This document shows positions 26,301-34,079 of a stretch of DNA of 64,000 nucleotides, piece after piece. The DNA lies in NCBI GenBank assembly GCA_004352715.1, contig SCFE01000006.1:2119217-2183216 (forward strand), written 5' to 3'. This DNA comes from Hofstenia miamia. Lineage: Eukaryota > Xenacoelomorpha > Acoela. Both the position numbers and the translations under genes were made by a program. The notes below the pieces were generated by a model, which saw nothing but the letters and a program-made list of their open reading frames with translations, made no database searches and was not told where the DNA came from. Within the stretch, counting starts at the first letter, position 1. The number at the start of each line of letters is the position of its first letter.

Positions 26301-27848
26301 TATCGTTTGCGGTTCAATTAAATTTCGTGAACTATATGTTCAAGACAGTTTACCATATTCTTTACATATTTCTCTTTAAATAAAAATTCAATTACAAAAT
26401 GACAGCGACTGAAATGTTTAGGTAATACGATTTAACACCAAAAAACGGCTCCTAACAACATCGTTTCTTGAATTGGCATAAACCTGTATATAAATTCGGA
26501 AAAATATTAGTTTAAATTTTGGAAAGCATCTTATCTTTTAAGTAGTGAAGAATATAATCTTGACTATCCTTGCATTTTCCAAATACCTGATTCATCCTAT
26601 CACTACCTCAATCTATCAGTCTCTGAACAGTTACTAATTGGAGATTGGAAAAAACAATGTAATGTTTACAAAGATCAAACACAAAAATATTGGTTTTTAA
26701 ATACCACTCCTCATTAAATATATGGGTTACCTATGTAAAATTTGCATGATATTTGCAATATGTTCAAAAACGTTAGGTATCAGTTAATTCATTGTTAACA
26801 TGAAACTGTTTTAATAAATACATTAAACACATTAAATACGTATTTCTACCTATATCCCAACCCAAATTTAATTTTTAATTAATATTCAAAGCAAATGTTA
26901 GTGCGTTCGAATATAATAATGATAGTTGACTGTTGATCAACTTTGGCATAACATTTTGATGCCACGAAGAGGTAAATATTAGTTAAAAATGCCTCTGCCC
27001 TGAAATACCTAAACCGACATAATTGATACATAACAAATTAAACATCGGGAAATGTAGGTAAATCCGATAATTCATGCCTTATCAATGACTAAATATTACT
27101 GGATTTCTTTGAGGGAATGCGTTCATAATTGGTACTAAACTAACATTAAGATACCAAAAAATGTTCCGAATACAGCTGCAAGACTTGGATATTTATTCCA
27201 AAAATAGTTACCAAAAAATCTAAGTTATCAGTTTCTACAAATTAAAAAGAAAGTTAGAACGGAGTTGAGGGTAATACAAGCACAAGTGCATATCAAATAA
27301 ACCTTCAAATAACTATCATTTGGTATATAACATGGTTTACATTCGCTATGCATCTATCAACACTTATCAGCTAATACATGTATCAATATAACAGGAAAAA
27401 CATGAAATGTTCTCATTTGCAATTTACCACATGAAGCAAAACAGGAATATGAACGCAAGCTCAATAAAACCCATTAGGCAGTTAATTTACATTGACTGTT
27501 CGTTAAGATTGAACGGAATAAGACATGAATACAAACTAAACGTGAACAACCGTGCAACAAATAGTTGTTAAAACCACCCTTAAAGCGGAAGCAACATAAA
27601 GTAAGACATGCATAACAATATCTTACGCTAGAGTTAGCCATCGGATATCTAAAATGCCTCACAGATAAATCCAAACAAAATGGGTAAAGCGTAAAATAAA
27701 AATGTTAATGGTCTATACTAACCCTTAGACTTCAACAGAGACACTACCCTAACAAAGAAGTTTAGCTTAAATGAAAAAGTCTATAACTTACATTACAGAT
27801 GTTGTCTTTTTGAGAAATCTTTAATATCCTGGAAGAACCATTTTCCAT
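345..27848 (-). CDS. TACC: TACC-family (transforming acidic coiled-coil) protein, multi-exon, 3' end outside window
   Basis: Nine exons on the minus strand have consensus GT/AG borders and matching phases throughout: 27848-27792, 25924-25794, 24581-22896, 22558-22512 or its copy 20746-20700, 9764-9712, 8539-8370, 6445-6379, 6088-5979 and 456-345. Together they make exactly 2433 nt (811 codons), still open at the left edge. Layout: NPF at about residue 105; a Ser/Pro-rich stretch; the tandem DPF repeat at about 346-545; a basic KPKKKRSPK near 600, possibly a nuclear signal; DLLRQSLFTTFDPLV at about 662-676, the conserved segment just before the TACC domain; then heptad-rich coiled coil from about 738. 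Known TACC proteins bind XMAP215/ch-TOG and microtubule plus ends at centrosomes and spindles, so the same role is inferred here. The rest of the coiled coil must lie beyond position 1. The introns are full of transposon remnants. Confidence 0.85.
457..1009. other. TACC intron, nothing recognised
   Basis: AT-rich sequence between exon 9 and the gypsy remnant. I see no coding signal or repeat here. Confidence 0.5.
1010..2345 (+). mobile_element. Ty3/gypsy LTR retrotransposon pol remnant (RT-RNase H-integrase)
   Basis: Broken in all frames, but family landmarks follow in order on the plus strand. Near 1065-1100 is an RT-like STFQRMINKVMDNL. Near 1285-1400 is the connection segment LPELASPTNLQSL. 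Near 1640-1720 are AKNQKIQRWCEELA and ADALEH, as at the end of gypsy RNase H. HPGDTRMLHFV near 1775 is the integrase zinc-binding start. SDNGASF and TTPYNPQSNEQVEG near 1955-2080 are the integrase core. Many stops and frame breaks make it inactive. LTRs were not found. It lies in a TACC intron, antisense to the gene. Confidence 0.7.
2346..3189. other. TACC intron, nothing recognised
   Basis: Repeat-like AT-rich DNA between two transposon remnants. Short open stretches show no family motif. Confidence 0.4.
3190..4300 (+). pseudogene. P-element/THAP9-like transposase remnant
   Basis: Scattered over three plus-strand frames are pieces that fit the P superfamily. There is an IVNNLGTKSKVFKLI-like segment at about 3525-3580. 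ADWNHLQIAF at 3723 is followed by EHEKLKVSLACKVFNNRNGG near 3810-3870, like the W..I..L...Q...LHLANKL...K.KLAAQ region of the family. NLEGEFGVYRSLNGGS lies near 4195-4240, the R/FG.YR...GGN block of the C-terminal region. Multiple stops; no DDE triad can be assembled. The assignment rests on remembered family patterns and is moderate. Confidence 0.5.
4620..5680 (+). mobile_element. Non-LTR retrotransposon (LINE) fragment, decayed
   Basis: A 111-codon open piece (4738-5073) carries the endonuclease-RT linker KPWITETCKALIREKNKAYK. After a frame break, 5180-5570 reads as the first part of reverse transcriptase: KLKTNKSSGPSSIP, NYRPISITSPISKIFERLL and NAQFGFRKNFSTTDAIL. The palm with the catalytic Asp residues is missing. 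The fragment then ends with a short TCTTA-type tail near 5670-5685, as LINE 3' ends often do. 5'-truncated and internally deleted. Antisense to TACC. Confidence 0.8.
5979..6088 (-). CDS. TACC: TACC exon 8, start of coiled coil
   Basis: A 110-nt exon after gttatttag. Residues such as NEDNQSLRIANQMLKEEN and LAEDVEKL show heptad spacing typical of a parallel coiled coil. Ends two bases into a Lys codon before gttagt, a weaker but usable donor. Confidence 0.8.
6379..6445 (-). CDS. TACC: TACC exon 7
   Basis: A 67-nt exon after cctattttag, encoding (S)AEVLYGNKKNVEKLHIDGNN and ending CAG|gtaact in phase 0. Weakly conserved linker before the coiled coil. Confidence 0.75.
6446..8369. other. TACC intron with low-complexity GGCTCG patches and a gap duplication
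   Basis: 6890-7220 contains several GCTCGGCTCG / GAGGCTCG patches in AT-rich DNA, probably an unclassified repeat. 7227-7352 is repeated at 7374-7499 across a 21-base N gap. The rest shows nothing I recognise. Confidence 0.5.
7227..7499. repeat. Direct duplication of 126 bp across an N gap
   Basis: 7227-7352 and 7374-7499 appear identical, separated only by 21 n. This is the pattern of overlapping contig ends that were not merged. Confidence 0.9.
8370..8539 (-). CDS. TACC: TACC exon 6, with the LRQSLFTTFDPL motif
   Basis: A 170-nt exon after tgtattattag, starting LQSDLLRQSLFTTFDPLV and followed by KRKSSSSKRSNSSAK and a Pro-rich tail. The RQSL[YF]..FDPL segment is the signature preceding the coiled-coil TACC domain in known family members, and is the main basis for the family call. 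Ends AG|gtgatt. Confidence 0.9.
9623..9825. repeat. (TA)n and (AC)n(AT)n microsatellites flanking TACC exon 5
   Basis: A TA run at about 9623-9654 and an AC/AT run at about 9790-9825 sit on either side of exon 5. Confidence 0.9.
9712..9764 (-). CDS. TACC: TACC exon 5
   Basis: A 53-nt exon after acceptor attttttag, encoding (Y)FNPNGLEELSKRGNLTD and ending in phase 0 at GAT|gtaagt. Phase fits both neighbours. Confidence 0.8.
9826..11168. other. TACC intron, nothing recognised
   Basis: AT-rich, no coding or repeat signal I can name. Confidence 0.4.
11169..12519. mobile_element. Fold-back hAT element (large inverted repeat, N gap inside)
   Basis: Both ends carry the terminal repeat CAGGGATCCAACATGATTAA. 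The left arm (11169-11465) and the right arm (reading inward from 12519) match for about 300 bp, so this is a palindromic element. The right half also retains the CTGGCAGCAGCGATTACG block seen near the right end of the element at 13054-13883, joined after GGATCCTCG. It therefore looks like an internally deleted, inverted derivative of that family. Flanks (ACTATAAA / TTCACAAA) match poorly as a target duplication. 11466-12159 is N. Confidence 0.75.
13054..13883 (+). mobile_element. hAT transposon, deleted, with perfect 8-bp target-site duplication
   Basis: CAGGGATC at 13054 and GATCCCTG ending at 13883 are inverted termini. CCTATGAT is repeated exactly at 13046-13053 and 13884-13891, the 8-bp duplication typical of hAT. 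The interior has GATTAATC-rich subterminal repeats. At about 13380-13670 on the plus strand lies a hAT C-terminal dimerisation remnant: NQVERLFSKAGYALSDYRN, then a short PLNLEIQIFL..KHMW end. A 116-base N gap (13462-13577) is flanked by the same 30 bases on both sides, so it is probably an unmerged overlap. No catalytic core remains. Confidence 0.9.
13884..16099. other. TACC intron, nothing recognised
   Basis: About 2.2 kb of AT-rich DNA. A 78-codon open stretch at 14225-14461 has no recognisable domain and I do not call it a gene. Confidence 0.4.
16100..16890 (+). pseudogene. hAT-superfamily (CGGBP1/DUF659-like) transposase remnant
   Basis: Three overlapping plus-strand frames carry successive parts of one protein. 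CIVCDMDVEHRQKSDVQQQL (about 16128-16190) resembles the N-terminal zinc-finger-like start. FYIIFDETTT at about 16454-16483 matches the catalytic-Asp strand. VTGDTVIQFVAEYLYKNFPG and YRLFVADCAVYCLKAGRQLK (16573-16705) match the DUF659 core. LVFESIRKLSPNADSCISSL (about 16775-16830) matches the segment just after the HxxH strand. Several frameshifts and a stop after the first Asp region make it dead. Antisense to TACC. Confidence 0.65.
17331..17391. repeat. (ATT)n microsatellite
   Basis: About 20 consecutive ATT units. Confidence 0.98.
17820..18390 (+). pseudogene. Tc1/mariner-family transposase C-terminal remnant
   Basis: One plus-strand frame with stops reads KVIFCNESTFELFPRRR, VRRPAGMF, KYTRKTLKPGREKIMIWAF, YSQILSENLLP, LYQDGGPRHM and WPEWPGQS. 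A second frame continues NIENVHKILEKKL..TQPTNL, and then FGRMQSILAARAFPI. These match, in order, the DDE core and tail of Tc1-like transposases. The usual second Asp context S-D-E-S reads C-N-E-S here, so that catalytic residue is lost. Terminal repeats were not located. Antisense to TACC. Confidence 0.8.
18391..20421. other. TACC intron with a poly-C edge and N gap
   Basis: Nothing coding is recognised. A run of C (19840-19853) leads into the N gap 19854-19990; homopolymer stalling is the likely cause of the gap. Open frames spanning the gap are artefacts. Confidence 0.5.
20700..20746 (-). CDS. TACC: TACC exon 4 (duplicate copy)
   Basis: Same 47-nt exon and splice sites as at 22512-22558, by assembly duplication. 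It ends one base into a Tyr codon completed by the next exon. Confidence 0.8.
21084..22232 (-). CDS. TACC: Second assembled copy of part of TACC exon 3 (long repeat version)
   Basis: This partial exon begins at a single n (22233) and matches the 3' two-thirds of exon 3, ending at the same donor (21084). It has 13 DPF units against 10, a net 186 nt (62 codons) more, and stays open. The flanking intron is also repeated. It is best read as the other allele placed in tandem by the assembler. A real tandem exon duplication is less likely, because the copy lacks its 5' portion and acceptor and abuts an n. Confidence 0.8.
21323..22108 (-). repeat. Coding tandem repeat, 13 units (long allele)
   Basis: Same unit as the array at 23135-23734. 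The extra units include two with PPPNDV linkers and one with KNKM in place of KSKM. Units are in frame throughout. Confidence 0.95.
22512..22558 (-). CDS. TACC: TACC exon 4 (copy adjoining the complete exon 3)
   Basis: A 47-nt exon with acceptor tttatttag and donor GAGT|gtaagt, encoding (S)DTSSTNVDAVNTEEE. Its first base completes the split Ser codon from exon 3. It duplicates 20700-20746; a transcript would use only one. Confidence 0.8.
22896..24581 (-). CDS. TACC: TACC exon 3, large exon with the DPF repeat array (short version)
   Basis: This 1686-nt exon runs from acceptor tgattttag to donor CAG|gtagtt, open in one frame. It starts RSSSLVEERRSGSLSNLAEE and holds an NPF motif, a Ser/Thr/Pro-rich region with one divergent unit (DPFGSSSKSMGFSPP, about residue 238), ten clear DPF..KSKMSYSPPP units, and a C-terminal basic stretch KPKKKRSPK. 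Low complexity and many SP sites suggest a disordered, phosphorylatable region. Part of this exon is assembled a second time at 21084-22232 with three more units, in frame. I treat this copy as the complete one because it alone reaches the 5' splice junction. Confidence 0.9.
23135..23734 (-). repeat. Coding tandem repeat, 10 units (short allele)
   Basis: Ten in-frame units of about 45-75 nt encode (I/V)DPFATKSKMSYSPPP with variable proline-rich linkers such as PPPSPPPPMD, PPPSDV and PAPSPPPPID. The core DPF...KSKMSYSP is nearly invariant; only the linkers vary in length, always by multiples of three. Confidence 0.95.
24582..25793. other. TACC intron 2, nothing recognised
   Basis: AT-rich, no repeat or coding motif found. 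Confidence 0.4.
25794..25924 (-). CDS. TACC: TACC exon 2
   Basis: Acceptor cacattttag, then an open 131-nt exon beginning SVISDLPPPPGFLLDDL and ending DTVIE plus two bases of an Arg codon before gtacgt. The split codon (AG+A) is completed exactly by the first base of the next exon. Confidence 0.85.
25925..27791. other. TACC intron 1, nothing recognised
   Basis: AT-rich DNA without recognisable transposon pieces, unlike the downstream introns. Confidence 0.4.
27792..27848 (-). CDS. TACC: TACC exon 1 (coding start, 19 codons)
   Basis: ATG at 27848 opens MENGSSRILKISQKDNICN and ends in phase 0 at AAT|gtaagt. The next exon starts in phase 0. I chose this ATG because nothing coding is seen upstream and a possible 3' splice site (AG at 27859-27860) lies only 10 nt before it. 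An in-frame upstream coding exon cannot be ruled out. Confidence 0.65.
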
Positions 27849-27858
27849 CACAGAAATA

Positions 27859-27875
27859 CTAAATCCATTGAAAAA
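27859..27875 (-). other. Candidate 3' splice site just upstream of the TACC start codon
   Basis: On the minus strand a T-rich tract ends in ATTTAG ten bases before the ATG. It could be the acceptor for a 5' UTR intron, or for spliced-leader trans-splicing if this animal uses it. The sequence alone does not separate these, or exclude chance. Confidence 0.3.
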
Positions 27876-28784
27876 TTAACTTTAAAATTACTTGAACAAC
27901 GCATATGTGCAAATATACATATACAGGAATTATTATATACATATTATTTTCAATTAATTTAAAATGTTTTTACTATATTTTAGTAATTGCCAGTTCACAA
28001 ATATTTGCAGTAAAAAAGCTAACAATACACACCAAGGAAAGATAATAGTGCACACTAGTGGTATTCCTAAAATAAGTTTTTTGGTAATTTGAAAAAGCTT
28101 GGGGTCCCAAATGTGGAGAAATTATAAAATATGCTTAATGAATAAAAGAGAACAATAGTTTCCATTTTGAAATTTTATGGTAATTTTATTCAGACCTATT
28201 TTAGAAACAATAAAGAATGCCAGTTTTTGAATGTAATGCTGTGAAATTGAAGCAAGTTTACTATTTACTGAATGTGAATTAGCGCTTTGATGCTGAATTG
28301 CTATCTTCCATGAGCTTAATAGCCTTCTGAGCTGCTTGATTTTACCTAGAAACCTCAAGTTCTAAGCAGCAATATCATTTTAAGTACTCTTGCTTTTGGA
28401 TAAATTTAATAAATTGTGAAAAATTTTATTATTAAAATTATTTTTATACCATTTCAGAATAGCCATTTTTGTCAGAAATTATTTACTCTGAAAATATAGC
28501 GTCAAAAGTCCCCAAAAAGAAAGAATTTACACAATTTTGATGTGCTACGAACGATGATGTTGTTGGTTTTACTGTGATAAGTAATCTTGATGCCATAAAT
28601 AGATTTTCAAAAAATGAAATTTTGAAAAAATTCAATACAAATTAGTACTGAATTGAAAAATTAGCTTAAATATGCGATATTACATGTACCATTTAAGTCA
28701 CTGTCTGGTTAATTTATGTACGCTATTTCCGTGGGTGATATGGATTTCCCATTTTTTATTTTTTATACGCGCTGTAGTTACTAT
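27876..28784. other. Upstream of TACC: presumed promoter region
   Basis: No confident promoter element stands out. The region ends at a LINE insertion. Confidence 0.3.
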
Positions 28785-28802
28785 AAATAGCATTTTGAAA
28801 AT

Positions 28803-29932
28803 TCAAATATTTGAATTTTTAAAATTTTTGAACTTCTTGTATTAAACAGTGAGTAGGCGAAGTTGGAGAAGGGCTCAGTAAAGAGGAAAGCCATCGAAGA
28901 TTTCTTGAAGCTCGGTGGCGGGGGAAAGAAATCAATCGCTGTTGGAGGGTTTACAGTCAAGATGAAATTAGCAGCACAAGCACGATTGAAAAACGAGTGA
29001 AGGGTGCGATGTTTCTTGGTACGACGAATGGAGAAAGTGACATCATCAGAGCGAGTGGAGCGTGAATTAGAGAACTTAATGAAATCAAAAGGATCAAGAT
29101 CCAATTTGCGAGTGAGCAGTCGATTGAACAGGAGATCACAAGCATGGAAGTAGAGCGACAGCGGGAGAGTGGAGAATTTGCGAATGGCATCTTTGCATGG
29201 CAAGGGAGAGATCCATTTGAAGGCACACTTCTGGAAACGTTCCATAGAGTGGAACAAGGAATGGGAAGGCCACCAACGGGGAGACGCATAGAGAAGAATG
29301 GCACGAGGAATGCACTTGAACAAAGAGAGTTTCACAGAGGACGAGGTATTAAAAGGAACATTACGGAAAAGGGCAAATAGCGAGGAATTAGTTTGCGGAG
29401 ACGCAAAGACACATGTCCAGTTCAATTTAAGTTTGCAGCAAGTTGAACTCCAAGATGAGTGTGATGAGACGCAAAGTTCACAGTTAGAGGCAAATCAGAA
29501 GGGGGAGCCACCGAAAAGGAAATACCACATGTCTTGGTAGGGCTAAAATCAAGATGGTTGACAGAGGACCAAGTAGACAAGTGCTCAAGATCAGAAGAAA
29601 TGTTAGAAGCAAAAGACCAATCAAAATTAAAATTGGAATGTGTCGTCGACATACAACAGGCAAGACGAGTTGAGAACAGAATGAGGGAGGTCGTTAGGGG
29701 AAGAAAAGAACAGCAAACACCGAGCCTTGAGGGGCACCACTAGTAACGGGGACGAGTTGATTTTGACATGAAATGTTGTACATAATATATATANNNNNNN
29801 NNNNNNNNNNNNNNNNNNNNNNNNNNNNNNNNNNNNNNNNNNNNNNNNNNNNNNNNNNNNNNNNNNNNNNNNNNNNNNNNNNNNNNNNNNNNNNNNNNNN
29901 NNNNNNNNNNNNNNNNNNNNNNNNNNNNNNNN

Positions 29933-29966
<34 letters not shown>

Positions 29967-30030
29967 TAATTGGATTATCCCGATGACGAAGGTGATTCTA
30001 GTTCTTGATTATGAGGCAATGCGATACTAA
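28803..30030 (-). mobile_element. CR1/Jockey-type LINE fragment with 18-bp target-site duplication
   Basis: On the minus strand, from about 29760 leftward, the reading includes VTSGAPQGSV, LYVDDT (catalytic YVDD-type box), HLGVQLAANLNW, then a 214-codon frame (29425-28781). In it, LFRNVPFNTSSSVKLSLFKC and the following ILLY..W..S segment match the reverse-transcriptase thumb and tail of the plus-strand LINE at 39460-41651. The AAATAGCATTTTGAAAAT string occurs at both 28785-28802 and 30031-30048, a convincing target duplication. A frameshift lies between the APQGS and VDD boxes. A (TA)n tract and N gap (29794-29932) interrupt the 5' part. Confidence 0.85.
29781..29963. repeat. (TA)n tract with N gap
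   Basis: TA repeats on both sides of 139 n. Confidence 0.95.
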
Positions 30031-30383
30031 AAATAGCATTTTGAAAATATATTTTTTTGAATTTTGAGTAATTGTTGTCTTACAAAATTTGTTAAATATG
30101 CAATGTCCAGAATAGAAAGAAAGTACAGTCTAGGTTTTGTTATGATATATTTTAGAATGGTATAGAAGGGATTATTAGTATCAAGCTAAAAGCTAATCGA
30201 TTCATATACCTTTTGCCATGAATATCTAAGGCAATGATTGCATTAAACGATAGTATAATTATAATGTTGATATGAGTCAGATCAAAAATTGTGGAGGTGA
30301 CAATCATCTTGCTGCGTCGAATTTGAAATCGACCTGAGCGGGCATTGATGTATCTGTTGACAATATTCGACGTAGAATACAAT

Positions 30384-32246
30384 GTTTGAAAAACCTGAGA
30401 TCGAAGCATGGTTGGAAGCTTTATTCCTTTCTACGCCTGTAAAAGTTGAGGAATTGACCACTGTTGATTTATCTAGCGAAAGAGGTGGTCGTCCGCGAAA
30501 ATGATTATGCGATAAGCCTGGTCGAGCGACGATTACCAGTCCAATGGATGATTCTATTAAAGATCTTACGATATTAGCTGAGAAACAAGGTGTTTCCATT
30601 GATGATGTAATTGATCTGTTAAATACCAGGCGATGTGAAGATGAATCTAATATCAAAGTATCAATTCCCAACGATGAAGCAGTAGCATATTTCTTTAATG
30701 GAGACTTTTCATCATGTTCTTGGACTGAGCTTCGACTGTTTCTCCGTAAATTCGGCCTTGAAATTCCCAGTCGAAATGTAATTGATTCCGCAAAGAAAGA
30801 TCTGCATTCTCTCGTAATTTCACATGAATTAAAGTGATCGGTCCCTTACCGTGAACTTATAGAAAACACTGTTCTTGGTATTGTCAAGGCTGAAGAGTTT
30901 GATGAGGAAATTTGACAACACGCCAACTCACTTGAATTGGTTGTGAAAACCGAAATGGATGGTATCAAGCTGTCGACATTCGTCAATCTTTGTCTGAAAA
31001 TCCACATATTGACCTGCACTCATCCTCAAATTACCTTTTATGCTGTGTGGCATCTCTTTCTTTGAATTACATTGATCAAACGGTACATGTGTAACATTGT
31101 GGAAAAATCCGTCGCCTAATTCCATTGCATATATCCGACAATTGGCGCTTGTACGTGCAGTAGAGTTAAAGGCTGTAATTGAGAGGGAACTATTCACTTC
31201 TATCAACAAGGAGTCTTATGAAATTCATCTACCCGGTCGCAGTAGAGAAAATCCTTTAATTGTGAGGGTAATAACACTCTCAGTATAATGTTGGGCATTC
31301 TGCAAGGCAATATTGGGTCAAATAAATGCACTATTGTACGAGCTCGGTTGAGGAGAGAAATAATATCATAAATATACTGCAAGGATTTCTGATTAACAAA
31401 GATTTCCAATCATGCATGGATGCTTGGAGCCGAATTCAAGAAGTACAAGGAATGTCTACTTGTCCTCAAGATAGGGAGGGCTACTGTCAGAAACCTTTGT
31501 GCCAGTCAGATACTTTGCCATTCTGCACTGGAAACTTCGATCACTTGATTTCGTCTTGAATAGTCTCTACAGATTGATAGCGGGGGTTTACGTATGGAGA
31601 AATTCTTGTCAAAGAATTGTAAATGCAGCGAAAAAGAGGCCCAGAACCACATTTGTGAGAAGTTGGGTATATTGATTGACGGGAGGTGGTAACACCAACA
31701 ACGGTTCAATTGCTTTCATGTTCTAAAAACAGGACAATCATATGTTAATTGATAAAGAACGAAAGGGATCGAGACAATTATTCTATTCTTCTACGTGACG
31801 TAAATGTCTCAGTTCAAAAACTGGAGTAGTTATGACACAATTGCGCAACTGGGTATCAACATAATGGCACATATTCGAACCAAATTCATGAGCGGGAATA
31901 AACCATGGATTCCCATCAACCCATCGGAGCATACAATGGGTGTTCATAGCTGGCAAATATTTGAGATAAATGATTGCAATCGAAATTCAGACTTTAGCGA
32001 ACAGGCTCAAGAACATTGGAACAAAACGTTTTTAAGTATAAGAGCAGATGTGGAGCACGGCCACAGCAACACAATGTGAAGCTTAATATTCGCGACATCT
32101 TCACGCGCATGCTACAAATGACCCATCCTATTGTCGTCTCCAAAAGGCGGAACTTGAATGCCACTCGGTCAAAAATGGACGAGGAAATCGTGTCAAGTAC
32201 TTCGGACCAGGAAATGATAAACAATTTGTACTCTTCTACAGACTAA
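30384..32246 (+). pseudogene. Transib/RAG1-like transposase remnant
   Basis: A degenerate plus-strand protein with frames broken by at least six stops or shifts. It starts MFEKPEIEAWLEAL; SSERGGRPRK follows; then DLTILAEKQGVSIDDVIDLL and a 97-codon open piece. 31097 onward reads WKNPSPNSIAYIRQLALV..ELKAVIE, like the W.NP.P.S..YCRP...KE..E segment. 31683-31715 reads GGGNTNNGSIA, like the G.GNTNDGNTAR block. 31930-32060 reads VHSWQIFEIND and FSEQAQEHWNKTFLSIR, like SEEAQE.RNK, the segment holding the last catalytic Glu of Transib and RAG1. 32070-32160 reads NIRDIFTRMLQMTHPIVVSK, like the closing NxD..RLL..SDP.I.S.R. Family identity is from remembered motifs. No intact DDE set remains. Confidence 0.55.
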
Positions 32247-34079
32247 TTGAGACCATCTTTATATCAAGTTCTCAAAATATACAGATTGACCTGTAATTTT
32301 TTTATTTGCTCATGTACTGATGCGATATGATTTTTCCACGGGTAAAAAACAATTTTAACAACCCCCCCCCCCTCGGAGTATTTGAGTAGTAATATTCTAT
32401 CATAACTACTGTTATACTACTGTTAATATATAACCAAATAGCTAACGGTTTCATTTCATAATTATATCTATGATTGATCCTCGTTGTGTAGATGCATTTA
32501 TTACTATTAATTCATGTATTAACATCTAAATTTCAGTCAACGTAAACGGTTCAGGTATTTTATTCATTCAAAACAGTACCTAATTTCTAATTGCTACTAG
32601 GGACCCACTAAAAATTAGATTGGAAATGTATCGCAAACACTAAGCCACTAATGAAAATATCATATAGAATAGTGTGTAACTTATAATTTTATTGATGAAA
32701 TGTTATTGAAGAGCTAATTTATTTTTGCTTCCCTTTTGTAGTAACTCCTTAATTTAGAACATCCATAAATGGGCTTAATAGGCCTATAAATGGATTCCAG
32801 TGTAGCGGCTGGGGACCATCAAGAATACTTCTCATCTCTGCAAAATACATATATTTACTTGCCTGTTGAAAGCTGTTTAGTACAAATAGAATTGTGACCA
32901 AATGAATTTTTGGTAGCCCTGTGCACTTGTCCATCATCCCACACTAAAATTCAAAAAACTAAATTTTGGAATACCCCTAGTGCACGCAATAAAATACATT
33001 AATCTCATTCTTTCCTAAATTACAGTTTCTTTGAAAATGTTCTCTCGTTTATACTGTTTAGCAATTAAAGCCTCACACTAAGATTTGTGAGGATCAATCA
33101 TTAAACCATATAATCCAAAAACAGTTTAAACAAGATTGAAGTCAGAGTCCGATGTTTTACTAAAGCTGACATAGCCTTTGACTTAAGAAAAATTTCAGAA
33201 AAATATAACTTTATGGGTAGCATATTACCAATTTTTTTTAACCAAAGAATTGTTTTTTTACAAAGGAAAAAGATTTCATTGTCTCGAACGGAATTTGGTT
33301 AATAAAACGACCCTAGATAAAGGGATAACGATCTTTTGTAATAATTTAAATATCTACACATAATAATAAAACAATTTAAAACTCCACAAAAGAAGGGGCT
33401 ATTGCAAAGAAAGCATTTTCATTGTTTGATAATTTTTTCCATCAGACCACACAGTAGGCAGCAACGAATACTGTATTTATAAATTGACTGCGTTGAATAT
33501 TGTCAAAGTATCAAAGCATGGAACAAGTATTACGATTTAACAAAAAATTCCCAAACCTAGACGAAATTTCGCATAAAACAATTTTGTTTTGTGTCTGTGC
33601 GACAGCTGAAAATAGATAACTTGAATAAAAAGCCCTAAAATCTAATTCATCTTTTTCCCCATTAGTATGCGCAACCTAAATTTTATTAACAAAATATATA
33701 TTCAAACTTAGCCATATTTTTTGAAAATAATTTTCCTAATTGCAATTTATTTGCGGCTGGAAAATTTACACGAAGCTCTTCCTTTCGAAGGCCTGAACGT
33801 GTGTGCATCAGAATCCCATTACCGGTTCTTTATTTTGATTTTGTGCAGTGAAATCCAAAAGCTTCAACATTTCAATAATGGAACAAATATTTTTGAATGT
33901 TATATGAATATTTTGTTATTATGTAAACTCGAAATTTAGTTTACTGTAAGTTGTTCAGAAAAACAAGGTATTCGCTTCTTAATATAGAAATATCTCCATA
34001 CAACTACTTTTACTTTTTAAAATATTTCCAATTTTTTGTCATTTGTGTTAAAAAACTTTATTATATTAGCAGTTATATA
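32247..34079. other. Intergenic, AT-rich, with two protein-like open stretches
   Basis: A run of C at about 32362-32372. A minus-strand open stretch 32749-32946 (acceptor attttag, stop, AATAAA about 30 nt on) and a plus-strand stretch at about 33712-33850 look exon-like but match no family I know. Confidence 0.3.

Noticed and set aside
29144-29743. Plus-strand frames at 29144-29743
   Set aside because: They are the reverse of the minus-strand LINE reverse-transcriptase frames.
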